Assembly (NCBI RefSeq): GCF_025698545.1
Contig: NC_068569.1
Coordinates: 6,138,001 to 6,202,000, forward strand
From: Gossypium raimondii
Lineage: Eukaryota > Streptophyta > Magnoliopsida > Malvales > Malvaceae
DNA: 64,000 nucleotides
Direction: 5' to 3'
In this document: piece by piece, positions 23,542 to 34,117 of the stretch
Position numbering within the stretch: the stretch's first letter is position 1
How the letters are laid out: each line of letters opens with the position of its first letter
Notes under the pieces: generated by a model
The model's input: only the letters and a program-made list of their open reading frames with translations
Databases searched by the model: none
Told to the model about the DNA's origin: nothing
Made by a program: the position numbers and the translations under genes

Positions 23542-24606
23542 TTACACAAATTTCATTACGAGTGAGGGTAAAATGGGCAAAATGAACCACCAAAACGCTC
23601 CACAGGCGGCGAAAATCGAGAAGATGCAAATTAAGTCCCAAACTCTATCCTTTTTCGAGTTCCTTTCTTTCCTCTCCCTTTTCTTTGCCATGAACTCTTC
23701 GTACTTCTCTTTCTCTCCCTTTCCCTTTCCCTTCCAACTTCTGCCGCTCCCCATAACCCTTTCCAAAATTACCAAACTCTCCTCCCCACTCAATCCTTTC
23801 CCATCCATATCCTCCATCCTCATACTCACTTCCCTCACGTGCATCTTCTCTCCTTCTCCTCCTTTTTCCCCGCACGTGACCACTACCCCACACGCCACCA
23901 ACTCTCTCGACGATCCCCACCCTTCATCTCCCTCCATCACCCTCCCATATCGCACCTGTACATCACCTGTCAGCCAGTGTCGTTCCACCGAAACCGCTCT
24001 CTTACTAGACATATTAACCGCTTTTTCCCGGGTCGGGTCCACAATGATCCAACTCGAACTCAAGTTCTCCTCCAAATGTTTCAGCCACGTGTCATCGTTA
24101 GAACTACCGTATTTTATCGGTGACCTTGGAGCCGGATTGTCCACGCCGAGCAAATTCAGCCGAAAGGGTGTAGACAAGAACCAGCTGCTGGACGTCTCCA
24201 TTTCTACGACTTTCGAATAAATGGGGTTTCCATGATAGTAAATATCAACGGCTGAGATCAATTCTGTTGCCAGAGCCAAAGAGCCCCTGACGTTAGGCTT
24301 CGGTGGTTGGGGATTAGGAAACGGAAATGATTCGGAGAAGAAGGAGCGGTGACCGTAAGGGAACGTGGAGATGACTTGTTTCAGACGTGGGTGATCGAGA
24401 GAAGGCCACGTGGAACAACAAATGTCACGCCAGAGATTTTCTTCTGTAGATAGGGAACGTAAATAAGAGGAAACACAGGCGGTGGAAGCCAGGTCGGGAC
24501 CATCCAGCCGCGTGAGGATGAGAGCTCGGATTATATCTGGATGAAGGGTGGTGATTACTCCATCGCCGCCTTTAGCAATGGAAGATGAAGGCGGAGGCGA
24601 AGCCAT
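23542..24606 (-). CDS. F-box protein with C-terminal membrane segment (At2g27310/At2g36090-like)
   Basis: One uninterrupted exon of 354 residues. The F-box spans about residues 20-62 (LHPDIIRALILTRLDGPDLA, then ENLWRDIC), which would bind a SKP1-type adaptor of an SCF ubiquitin ligase. The middle holds family blocks ELISAVDIYYHGNPIYSKVV, SWFLSTPFRLNLLGVD and NLSSSWIIVDPTREKAVNMS, seen in the plant At2g27310/At2g36090 group. A basic stretch (about 296-318, rich in K, E and R) precedes a hydrophobic segment near residues 322-352 that probably anchors the protein in a membrane. No kelch, LRR or FBA domain is seen. The gene is much more GC-rich than its surroundings, which creates long antisense frames that are not genes. 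Start at 24606 is the only plausible ATG before the F-box. Confidence 0.92.
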   Translation of the reverse strand: MASPPPSSSIAKGGDGVITTLHPDIIRALILTRLDGPDLASTACVSSYLRSLSTEENLWRDICCSTWPSLDHPRLKQVISTFPYGHRSFFSESFPFPNPQPPKPNVRGSLALATELISAVDIYYHGNPIYSKVVEMETSSSWFLSTPFRLNLLGVDNPAPRSPIKYGSSNDDTWLKHLEENLSSSWIIVDPTREKAVNMSSKRAVSVERHWLTGDVQVRYGRVMEGDEGWGSSRELVACGVVVTCGEKGGEGEKMHVREVSMRMEDMDGKGLSGEESLVILERVMGSGRSWKGKGKGEKEKYEEFMAKKRERKERNSKKDRVWDLICIFSIFAACGAFWWFILPILPSLVMKFV

Positions 24607-25522
24607 TGGGTTGGGTCTCTTTCAGAGCGAAGCTTTTGTGGTCTCTTATCTTTCGAAAAACATTCCGTGCTTTAAAAGACCCAAGATGGGCAAACGGCCG
24701 AACTTTGTCCTAAATGCTAACTGTAGACTCTAACTAGCAAATTAATTTAAAAATACTTTACAATATGTATATAATTAATTATCATTTTAAAATTGGAGAA
24801 AAAATCGATTCACTCTTAACATGCTTTAAATAAAAAGGATCAAAATCATGCTTCAACCAACTAAATCCATTGTTATATATTAAACTTATTACTTTTACAT
24901 TAATTAAAAAACAATATCCTTTATAATGCCTAAATTGTACCTAAACTAACAAAAATTATTTAATAAACTTCCAACTTTCAAGCAACTCCAAGTCTTCAGT
25001 AGCCCAACCTTGTCTCACTTAATCAATACAGATTTGACACGTGTATAAATATTAGACAAATGAGTTGCATGAGGTTAACATCTAACAAACCTAAGTTGGA
25101 GGTTTCTTTTCTTTTCTTCTGAAGAACAAAATTTTATATTTTTAAAAAATATAAAATACAGATTCCTAAAATTTAACTTCCAGGCTAAGAAAACAGACAA
25201 CAGTAAAAACTTTTAATATATTTGAGGTGTTGGGGATGAGCAAAAAGTTTGAACCATATTTGGGGCATGAATGCCAAGCCCCAGCCTAGCCATATGGTCT
25301 GGTATTACATTTGCACTTCAAAAATGCATCTTTTATTTTATCTTAAATTTTATGGTTTTCATGTTATGGAACGTGTACTTACATTACTGAAATTTTACCA
25401 CCTAAATAATCATTTCTCATTGGCGTGTTCTATATTTGCCCACTTCTAAAACTTTTTATTACTTATTATTAGATTATAATAGGCGAGCAAAAAATTAGGT
25501 AAAATCTTTTTTTTTAATATTT
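24607..25522. other. F-box gene promoter side and AT-rich intergenic
   Basis: The first 120 bp are likely leader and core promoter of the F-box gene (minus strand). Beyond that the DNA is AT-rich with no long frame. A 66-codon plus frame at 25249-25449 lacks any recognisable feature. Confidence 0.45.
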
Positions 25523-27589
25523 GGATAAACTATATGTATAATCACTCGTGTTTATTCGTATTCTTATTTTGGTTATTTATTTCAAAATTTTATTATTTTA
25601 GTTACTCCTACTAGATAAGTTGTCAATTTTAGTTACTCAAAATGGATTTGATCACCAAAAATAATCTTGTGCGACTTGGTATAATAATAAATTTAGTCTC
25701 CAATGTTTATCTATTTTAATAGTTTAATCCTAATTTTGAAAAAAGTAACCCTTAGTATTTACACAATATACCAATTTTGTTCATGATTCTAAAATTAAGA
25801 AAATATAAATTTAAAATTTAAAATCTTAAAAGAAAAAAATATATAAAATTCAAACTTATTAAATTTTATAAATATATAAAATATAAAAAAAACATAAATT
25901 CTATTTAAAGATGATTAAAGTTTAATATATTTTAGCACCTTCAATCCACACTTTTCATTTTCATCTTCTTCAATCAAGGCTAATTTTTCTTCCTCGTTCC
26001 TCAAATAACTGATTTATCTCTTGAGCCTTTCATATAATTTTAATCTAACGACGTTGGTTACTTAATTTTCAAAAATCAATGAAGTCTCATATCCTATCTA
26101 ATTTATTTGAATTAATCCATAATTGATAACTGTTTAGCTTGAGGTTGGAGAGAAGTATCAGAGCGAAAAGATGGGAAGTAAAAACAAGAAATGACAATAG
26201 AAAGATGGTGGGGTGAGATGGTTAGATTGCAAGGTAAAGAAGATAGTATTATTCTTTTATTAACTAGATTGGGAGAATTGAATCCTTGTCATTTTAACAA
26301 ATGTTGGATGTGTATTTGTTTTAAGTGATTTGCAATGGAATTTGATCTTATCTTTAACAATATTGCCTTTCAAATTCTAAAAATTTAGAAATATTGTTAT
26401 TATTTTTATTCGAGTAAATAATCCAATTTGACAATTTGGTATAACATGTAAATATTAAGGATTCAACTTCTTGTTTTTCAATTATGATTAAATTAATAAA
26501 ATCGATAAGCATTGAAGGATAAATTTGTTGTTATACTAGGTTGGGCCCACATTCTATTTAATGATCAAACCCATTTTAACAGTAGAGTGACAAAAGTTGA
26601 CAACTTGTCCAATGGGAGTGACTAAAATTGACAACTTATCTAATATGAGTAATTATGTAATACCCCCTACTCGTATTCATCGTCGAAATAGGGTATGAGG
26701 CATTACCAGATTTTACCGAATAAATTTTTTGTTATTACGAGTTAAATACTATTCATTTATTGAAACATGTCATGACGTCCCTTGGATGAGCCTTCGAAGC
26801 TCAAAACATACATTGGGACCAAACCGGGATTAAATCGAAACCATAAGAAATTTTTCGCAAAATCCCAAAGTTTTTTTTTTTTGAACTCAATATAACCCCT
26901 TTATAAATATCTAATCTTCCCTGCAATTTTAAACCGAGACCAATCCAACACAACCAATCCATTTCAACATATTTTCAAGATAGATTTAACATATTCATAA
27001 GATAACCTCATCATATACCAAAACCAAAATTTGTTAGCCATACCAATGGTTAACCATACATTCATTTCACATTAACATTTACTTTACTAGCTTATACATG
27101 CCATTGATTTCCAAAATAAAATTTCTTTATATACCGAGATCTTGAGGTTGATAGTGTGATGCGTCTCCGACCAAATCCAACTTCCGAGCTCTTAACACTA
27201 CAACACAGGGGAAAAGGAAACAGGGTAAACACTTTGTGCTTAGTAAGCTCATGTAACAAGAATTATACTTACCTAATATTTTCAATACAATGCAATAAAC
27301 ATTCATACATCCATTCAATGCATTATTCCCTTAACATGCACAAACTCAACATTCAAGTTAGTTCAATAATTTTCATGTATCAATAATATATATACCATGA
27401 TTAATGAGCTCATCAATTCCATGATTTCCATTCCCTTGTTATTTTTCCATATTTATCCAGTTGAACTACTTGGAATTTCGATGGATTTTCAGGGGTACAC
27501 CTAAGTGTACAAATCCGGGTCCGTCAATTCATATTCATGTGCGCACATTTTCATTTCAAAGAGCACACTCCCGCAAACCTCATCCTTAC

Positions 27590-27830
27590 AGCGGGATTAC
27601 CAGTCCAGGCTAAATCCCCTGTAATATAAACTCATTGAGTATTGCCGGATTACCGGTCGAGCTAAATCCCGCAATGACAATTACTCTAATGAGCTTGGAT
27701 CCGAATTACCATCGAGGCTAAATTGAGACCTAATTCGGATTACCGTCCGGGCTAAATCCATTTTCCACATATTATTCGGCAGGGCTATATCAGGATAGGA
27801 TCACCCGTCTGGGCTAGATCCTTTTTACCG
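27590..27830. repeat. degenerate repeat cluster within the long LTR
   Basis: At least five imperfect copies of a 'ggattacc(a/g)gtcc(a/g)ggctaaatcc' motif, spaced about 40-60 bp, alternate with 'aatgagctt/actcattgag' spacers. This cluster is more GC-rich than the rest of the LTR. Confidence 0.65.
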
Positions 27831-28224
27831 TCAATTCCTTTTCAAAGATCCATCGAATTTTCCTTCCATTCAACCGGGATTTCTTCCCCTTTTTATCAAA
27901 TATATCAATGTTTCATCAATTTTCATACAATGAACATTCAAATCATATTCACATCAATAACAAACATTTTAAGCATTTAAGAATATAATTCAAGTTTGAT
28001 ACGAGCCAAGGAGGTGACACTCAAGGGGTTGTTTTTCCTAGTGGTCCAATTACTCGAAGCAAGGCACGACAATTAAAATTAAAGATGAATGTTTTTGTCC
28101 AAGACTTTGTTGCTACAAATTTAATTCATCCTGTTCGTGGCATTGACAAATACGAGAATGCAATTCACTGGACCAATCTTGGAATAGTGAAAGCCCATAA
28201 ATTGGTGGATTAATCTTTTATGTA

Positions 28225-28225
<1 letters not shown>

Positions 28226-28255
<30 letters not shown>
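28226..28255. repeat. (ATT)n microsatellite
   Basis: About ten uninterrupted ATT units inside the 843-bp LTR, a likely length-variable marker. Confidence 0.9.
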
Positions 28256-28349
28256 TACTTAATTCTCATTGGTTGGGACACATCATTTATGAGTTAAGTA
28301 ACTTTATTGGTTAGGCTATTATTTATTTATTTTCTTAGATAATTTTAAA

Positions 28350-28440
28350 GAGTTTTATTAGGATTCAATTACTCTTTAAAGAGTTTTTATTAGGATTCAA
28401 TTACTCTTGAAATAGTTTTATTAGGATTCAATTACTCTTG
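28350..28440 (+). repeat. three tandem copies of a 30-37 bp unit in the LTR
   Basis: The unit 'agttttattaggattcaattactctt' occurs three times in a row, with small spacer differences, just upstream of the TATA-like box. In LTRs such a position is typical of enhancer repeats; function here is inference. Confidence 0.8.
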
Positions 28441-28446
28441 TAATTT

Positions 28447-28458
28447 GCCTATAAATAG
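28447..28458 (+). promoter_or_regulatory. TATA-like box of the 843-bp LTR
   Basis: CCTATAAATAGG sits just downstream of the triple repeat and is the best promoter candidate in the element, pointing in the plus direction. Confidence 0.5.
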
Positions 28459-30696
28459 GCTTGTTTTCTACGCATTGAGGGGAGATTAAAAAGAAGAGTA
28501 TTTGTTTTCTTTCAAATTTGTGTGAGGCAAATTTTTTTGGGAGTAGAGTGATTCTTCTCTTGCTATTTAGTTTGGAGTTTGTTACTTTGAGGTATTTGAG
28601 TTGCAAATATTCAAATTTCTTTCCGTTCATCGGTGTTTCTAGAGGTTATTCTTCTAGGGGTTTCGTAGGGAGCTGCTCAATCATTGGCGTTTTTGGTTAC
28701 AAGTTAACCAAGGGTTCCATAGGGCAAATCTATCCTTTTTATTATTTATTTATTTATTATTATTTTAACTAATTTTATTTATTCTCGTTTTATTTCTAAT
28801 TTGTGTTTCTCTTGTGTCTAGATCCGGGATTCCGTATCAAAGTTACATGAACTTACCTCGATACTTGTTCGTATGCAAAAATCTACTAATCTCGAACTTT
28901 TTCTTTTCCTCGACCTAGCTTCGTATTTGAATTTTTTGAATTTAAATAAATAAATTTAATCATTAATTTAATACATTTCATGTTCATATGTAACATTCTC
29001 TATAATCCCATTATTATTTATAGTTCATTCAGAGCTGTTTTCTTGAGTCATAGTCACTAAATTATTTATATATTGAGTTACGGAACTCCAAATTAAGATC
29101 CGCTAATTTTCCCCAAAACTAGACTCACATATCTTCTTACCATAAAATTTTCAGAAATTTTGGCTTAGCCAATAAGTACAGTTTATTCTTTAAAGTCATC
29201 CCTATTTTGCTGTCTGATAATTTTGACCCTTCTTCACTAAAAATTAATTATCTCCTCATACAGGATTCGGATGATCGTTTGTTTCTTTTGAAAATAGACT
29301 CATTAAGAATTTTAAACATATAAATTTAATCCCCTAATTATTTTTCTCTAATTTTCGATGATTTTCCAAAGTTAGAACAGGGGAACCCGAAATTATTCTG
29401 ACTTGGTCTCACAAAACCTATTATATCTCATGATTTACAATTCCATTGCTTACACCGTTTCTTCTATAAGAAACTAGACTCAATAAGATTTATTTTCATA
29501 TTTTATTCATCCTCTAATTAAATTTCCACAATTTATAGTGATTTTTCAAAGTTAACCTACTGCTGCTGTCCAAAACTGTTTTAGTGCATGATGTTAATTA
29601 CCATTTTCCCCCTAAGCTTTCAATAAATGATAATTTCGTCCTTGCTCAATTAACCTCTCAATTGAGATGATTTTTCTTAATCAACACTTTATTATATCAC
29701 TTTAAACTACTTTATAACCTTTGGAAATCATAATTTTAACACTAGACTTTGATTCCAAACTTTTTTACAATTAGGTCCTACAAATCAATTTCTATTGAAA
29801 TTACCTAATAAAATCATCTCATAAACAAATTAAAGCTTCAATTTCATTCTATTTCATCACAAACTTCCAAAACATATTCATAGAAACTTTAAATTTCATT
29901 CATAAAATCAAAAACTAATGAATTTAGTAATATGACCTAGTTGTAAAAGTCTTAGAAACACAAAAATTACAAGAAAAAGGCAAGGATTAACTCACTTGGT
30001 GCAAAAATTATGAAATACCAGCTTGAATAAACCTTTAGGACGTTTTTTTCTGATGATAATGGAAAAAATATGAAGAGAATTCTAGATATTACAAGTTGGT
30101 CCCATTTTTATTTTTTGTGAATTTTGTTATTTTCCCATTTTGCCCTTATTTCACCAATTCTCCTGATTTTTCTCAGCTTATGCCGCCCAAGATATCTCAT
30201 TTTGCACTTATTTTCAATTTATATCCCTCCTAATTTAACAATTGAGCTATTTAATCCTTCTAGTAACTTTTACACCTTTTTCAATTTAGTCCTTTTCGCT
30301 TAATTAACTACCCAAACGTAGAAATTTTCTAACGAAATTTTACTATCATATTAATAACACTTCATAAATGTTTATAAAAATATTTCCGACTCGGTTTTAC
30401 GAGATCAAGGTCTCAATACCTTGTTTTACCCAATTTCTTCAATAATTTTTTTTCTAACTAACTACTAAATCGGTAAAATTTTTCTATCGATATTTTCATA
30501 CGATTTTCCTATCATATCAATATTCATGCAAAAATATTAAAATAAATTTCTCTTTAAATCGGATTTGTGGTTACGAAACCACTGTTCCAATAACCTTGAA
30601 TTTAGGCCATTACAAACTAAAATAACAAAATTTTGTAATAGGTGACCAGAATAGGAATGCAGGTAAACTAGGGTGACTAAATAGGTAAGTTTACCC

Positions 30697-31366
30697 AAAA
30701 TATTTATATAAATGGTTAAATTGAGTATGGGATGATATTTATGCTTTAGGCTTAAATTTTACCATTTGCAAATATAATTTGATTTACTCATAAATTTTAT
30801 ATAAAAATATATAAAATATAAAAATACAAATATACATCTTTTAAATGTAAGAGTTCTATAGTAAATTCCTACGAGTTGATATCCGGATCACTCGTGATAC
30901 TTAATTAAAGACTTAAATATGGTATAAATAAATATAAAAGATAAAAGAAAAAAAACACTCTTAAAATAGTACCCGCGTAGCACTAATTTAATTACAAATT
31001 TAATTTATGGTATACATATTTAAAAATAAAACACTTTTATCTTAAAACACATTTATAAACCTATTTATTATTATTTGAACAAAACAGCGTTTCAGTCATT
31101 TCCCAACTTTATTGTTATTTGTACACCTTTTATTTCTTTTGGTTCAACTCTTTCTACACATCTATATATTAAAGGCTTTTAATGAAATTGATATGTTGGG
31201 CTAAATTTGGATTTATTGAACTTCTGTCCACGTCCTGTCAAATTGATCAATGAATTACAAAGAAAGAAAGAAAGAAAGATGTATCTTCCTTTTTTAAGGA
31301 TATGCCATTGTGTTACGTATTGGTTAACTTTAAGGTTTTATTAATGCAATTGACTTGGGTTAAAAT
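30697..31366. other. AT-rich intergenic, no gene seen
   Basis: No long frame or recognisable element; a short (AGAA)n run lies near 31260-31276. Confidence 0.5.
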
Positions 31367-31904
31367 TAGAGATGTTTATGGGTCAGGCCGAGCAGGGCTT
31401 AGGTATGATATGGACACATTTTATGCTTACCCAAGCTTAATCTGACTAAAATATGAGCTTAAAATTTTTCTAAAACTCGCTCATATTTGTAATTGGTTAA
31501 CCTAAGCCTATTTTAGACTCACTTAAATTATTTAAAAAAATAAAATATATTTATATTGTTTTTAATTTAATATTTAATAATTTCATATAGTTTTATTTAT
31601 TAAATTATATATATAATCATGTTAACATTTTTGAATGTTTAGATCATAGTAGTACTATTATTGATATAATTTTTATGGGTTATAGACTATATATATATAA
31701 AAATAACATAATATAAAATATTACAAATTTAAAAATGGGTTGAGCCGAGTTCTAACCTTCAATGTTCAACCTCAAGCTCAATTCATATTTTAAACGAGCT
31801 TACATTTTACCTAAACTCATTTTTTGGACTTAATATTTTCGCCAAAACTTTTCAAAGTTTTGAATAAACCTTTTGAGCCGTTAACTTATCCGTAAACAAG
31901 TATA
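31367..31904. mobile_element. decayed hAT-like MITE
   Basis: The left end TAGAGATGTTTATGGGTCAG faces an inverted TATACTTGTTTACGGATAAG at the right end. Both ends belong to the widespread plant 'TAGAGGTGTTCATGGGTCGGGC' pattern, with 'gggttgagccgagttc' in the right half as the partner of 'gtcaggccgagcag' on the left. The flanking 8-mers GTTAAAAT and ATTCAAAT are a possible decayed 8-bp duplication. About 540 bp, no coding capacity. Confidence 0.5.
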
Positions 31905-33410
31905 ATTCAAATACACTATATCCATATCTTTTATTTTCTAAAAGTAAAAAAAAATTAAAGTAGTGGTCTGCCCCTAATTTGTGGCCACTAATTTAAAATT
32001 AAGGTGGAATAAATTTGGTAATTAACTCTTTATTCAATGTCTTCTGGCTAAACCAAGAAAAAAAGAAAGAAAGTGAGCTGAAGTGCTTCTTGAATAGAAA
32101 AAGAAGAGAAGCACAAATCCATCACTCATCTCAGGCAATCATTGGAGTGATTTGAAGAAAAACAAAATTGTCATTAGAACTAATTTCCAGTGAGCGGTTA
32201 TCAACAAAGATCCAAACACTTGGGAGGTATATATGATTTGGAAGAAGTATTTTTATGGCTACTCCCCATGGAAACATCAAAAGTGAAGAAATATGGCTAA
32301 CAATTATTAAAATTAAAAGTGGCATTACAAGCCATTATAATAAACTGTAAGAGAAAAGCCTAAAGTTTCTCAGCACTCAAATCCCATAAAAGAAAAGACA
32401 TTTTATCTTGTTTTCTGAAAAACCTAGATGAGAATTTTGAAATGCTCAAAAGCAAGGGTAGAAGAGCGGGAAAGAAATCAGAGATTAAAAAATATAATTT
32501 ATTTTTACAAAAGCTTATGCTAGTTTGCAAATCCTTTGTCTTACTGAGCCTTCATCTTTTGGTGAAGGTGTAATGGTGATGGGCATGACTGCATTCTGGG
32601 AAGGTAGCAACCGGTAATTTCTTTTTATGGTTTGAACAAGAGATAATAGATGGGTCAATGTCAAATTTTTTCAAAAATCGTCAGCCTCATCTTTGTGTCC
32701 CTATCTATGCCCTTCCAATATTAAAGTCACACGTGGAACAAATAATTTTAATAACAACAGAAGTTGGAAATTTAACGTTTTCCTTTAGTTTCCTGATTAG
32801 TTGATATTAGCAGCATCCCTTTTAGTTTTTCCCTCACACAAAAAACCAAATATGTAGTAGAAGTGACAATTTTATTAAACAATTTTTATCAGACAATTTT
32901 ATCAACCATAAAATAAATAGCTGTTGAGCTGCTGTGTGTTTTTGAATGCTTCATTCACATCTATATATAAAGCATGATTCGTTGATGTAATATAAGGGTA
33001 ACTAGGTGCCATACATGGTGATACATTACCCTCTAAGGGTTACATGTATTTTAGATACTCCTCAGAAGATTATGGGTGAGTAAGGCAAGTGACGGGTACT
33101 CATAAAGGACAAGCTTTTAGGGAGCTCGCCGGGTTAGTAGTGGATGAGCCTGCGTGTTATATTATTTGTATAACAATAACAAAACTATAATCCGAATATC
33201 CAAAGAGCAAAAGACCAAGACTACTGTAAGAGACACTGTAAGAGGTTAGTTAATACTCAGTAGGCTTTATCATCCATTAATCAAAGATGAAAAGCATTTA
33301 TTACAGCGATTAAGATGCTTGCATGCAACAAAGGAAGCATCCCTAAACAGCGAAGAAGCGACGACTGGTTACATTATTTCAACATCCCATCCATCATATA
33401 TGATATATGA
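31905..33410. other. intergenic, no intact gene
   Basis: Mostly AT-rich. A less AT-rich stretch at 32985-33145 contains 'aagggtaac...attaccct' and 'ccctctaaggg' inverted motifs and does not match a family I know. A 64-codon minus frame at 32131-32325 has no features. Confidence 0.4.
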
Positions 33411-34066
33411 TTACAGTAATGTAAGCTCATCAAGGGTACTCTTACAGACGCCAGAGTAAGAGACTTTACAGTCTTGAATCCCTTGGGGCGTGGGATTTCC
33501 CTTTTTATAACATAGGCGAAGCTCAAGCAGGATCTTTGCTCCCTTTCCGCCTTTCTTTGTGCGGCATGCAATCTCAGGTGTTCCATTTACTGCCGCTTTT
33601 ACTTTCTCTACTATCTTCTACTTTGTAACTCACTCCGCGTTCAAGTTTAAATGCTGCATTGCATTCGCATTTCCATATATATACATCAGCAAGATTTAAT
33701 TCATGGGTATATGTATATATGTTGGTCAGCGTTCAAGTATAAATATAGTAATTAAAGTGCCTTGAACAAAGTTATTCCTGAGATTAATGGCAGCTTTTTG
33801 AAGTAGTCAAGAGGTTTGTCACCGTTATCAGAACACATTCCATGCTTTGTCCATTCATGGCTCCAGAATGTTTGGCTCGTCTTAAGAGATGATGTGTTCT
33901 TTAAGGCGAGTGTAGTATTGGGGTCTGTTGAACCAAGGATGCGCCCATTGCTTAGTCGTCGCTCCTGCACCCTCACTGCTTCTACTGCGCCACAGCTGAT
34001 TTCCACTAACAGACAAGCCACCATCAAACCACCCACCGCCACCATTTTATTACAATGCTTCATCAT
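33411..34066 (-). pseudogene. RNase T2 (S-like ribonuclease) pseudogene
   Basis: The 5' part (about 33752-34066) has a signal peptide, MVAVGGLMVACLLVEISC, and then jumps to FWSHEWTKHGMCSD, the second active-site block (CAS II) of RNase T2. About 60 residues that should come between, with the first block of the FTIHGLWP type and its catalytic histidine, are absent. The 3' part (33411 to about 33650) carries the C-terminal domain: ERGVSYKVED, then in another frame VKAAVNGTPEIACR and LLELRLCYKKGNPTPQG. A frame change lies between these blocks, near 33610-33620. The two parts are parted by an intron-like stretch of about 120 bp. A TATA-like TATAAATA sits at 34109-34117, 45 bp before the ATG. The gene encoded a secreted RNA-degrading enzyme; without CAS I it cannot be active. 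Confidence 0.8.
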
Positions 34067-34108
34067 CTTTCCTAAATTCCAGTGTTGCTTGCTCCTTCAC
34101 TCCCTGCC

Positions 34109-34117
34109 TATTTATAA
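34109..34117 (-). promoter_or_regulatory. TATA box of the RNase T2 pseudogene
   Basis: On the minus strand TTATAAATA lies about 45 bp before the ATG at 34066, so the relic promoter is still recognisable. Confidence 0.5.

Larger units (their letters stand above)
27997..28839 (+). mobile_element. 843-bp solo LTR-like insertion with perfect 5-bp duplication (fossil)
   Basis: The insertion begins TGATACGAGCC and ends TTCCGTATCA, with short inverted TGATACG/CGTATCA ends. It is flanked by an exact 5-bp direct repeat AAGTT (27992-27996 and 28840-28844), showing a recent and clean insertion into the older LTR. Its first 220 bp still code for the C-terminal tail of a gypsy Pol (motif GPITRSKAR), so in this family the coding region probably ran into the 3' LTR. 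Further in are a three-fold direct repeat (28350-28440), a TATA-like CCTATAAATAGG at 28447-28458 and an ATT microsatellite. No 5' pol part is present. The lineage is Ty3/gypsy; it is the youngest of the three nested elements. Confidence 0.75.
26656..30614 (+). mobile_element. solo long LTR of a Ty3/gypsy-type element (fossil)
   Basis: The element starts TGTAATACCCC and ends GGCCATTACA, so it has canonical TG...CA ends. It sits inside the inverted arm of the older transposon, and the 5-bp flanks AATTA (26651-26655) and AACTA (30615-30619) form a target duplication with one difference; the intact opposite arm shows the empty site. Removing the younger insertion leaves about 3.1 kb. No internal direct repeat, gag or pol region is seen in it, so it looks like a single LTR left by recombination. 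A cluster of degenerate 'ggattaccggtc...gctaaatcc' repeats lies at 27590-27830. The TGTAAYACCCC start and very long LTR suggest a Malvaceae gypsy family of the Tekay/Del kind; lineage is inference. Confidence 0.75.
25523..30696. mobile_element. long-TIR DNA transposon split by nested LTR insertions
   Basis: The left arm starts GGATAAACTATATGTATAAT at 25523 and includes TAGATAAGTTGTCAATTTTAGT and TGGTATAATAATAAATTTA. The inverted partner arm lies in two parts: 26400-26655 and 30615-30696, ending GGTAAGTTTACCC. Put together the arms match over about 270 bp. Without the insertion the element would be about 1.2 kb. Its ends (GGATAAACTA/GGGTAAACTT) resemble the end of the transposon at 21799 (GGATAAATTA). 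Flanks TTAATATTT and AAAATATTT may be a decayed 9-bp target duplication, which would suit a Mutator-like element. No transposase frame was found in the 25800-26400 core. Confidence 0.75.

Noticed and set aside
23573-24220. 215-codon plus-strand frame antisense to the F-box gene
   Set aside because: It lies fully inside the GC-rich F-box exon, is low-complexity (Ser/Pro-rich) and has no family features; a shadow of the real gene.
28226-28255. ATT array considered as a CRISPR-like or satellite repeat
   Set aside because: It is a simple trinucleotide microsatellite without spacers.
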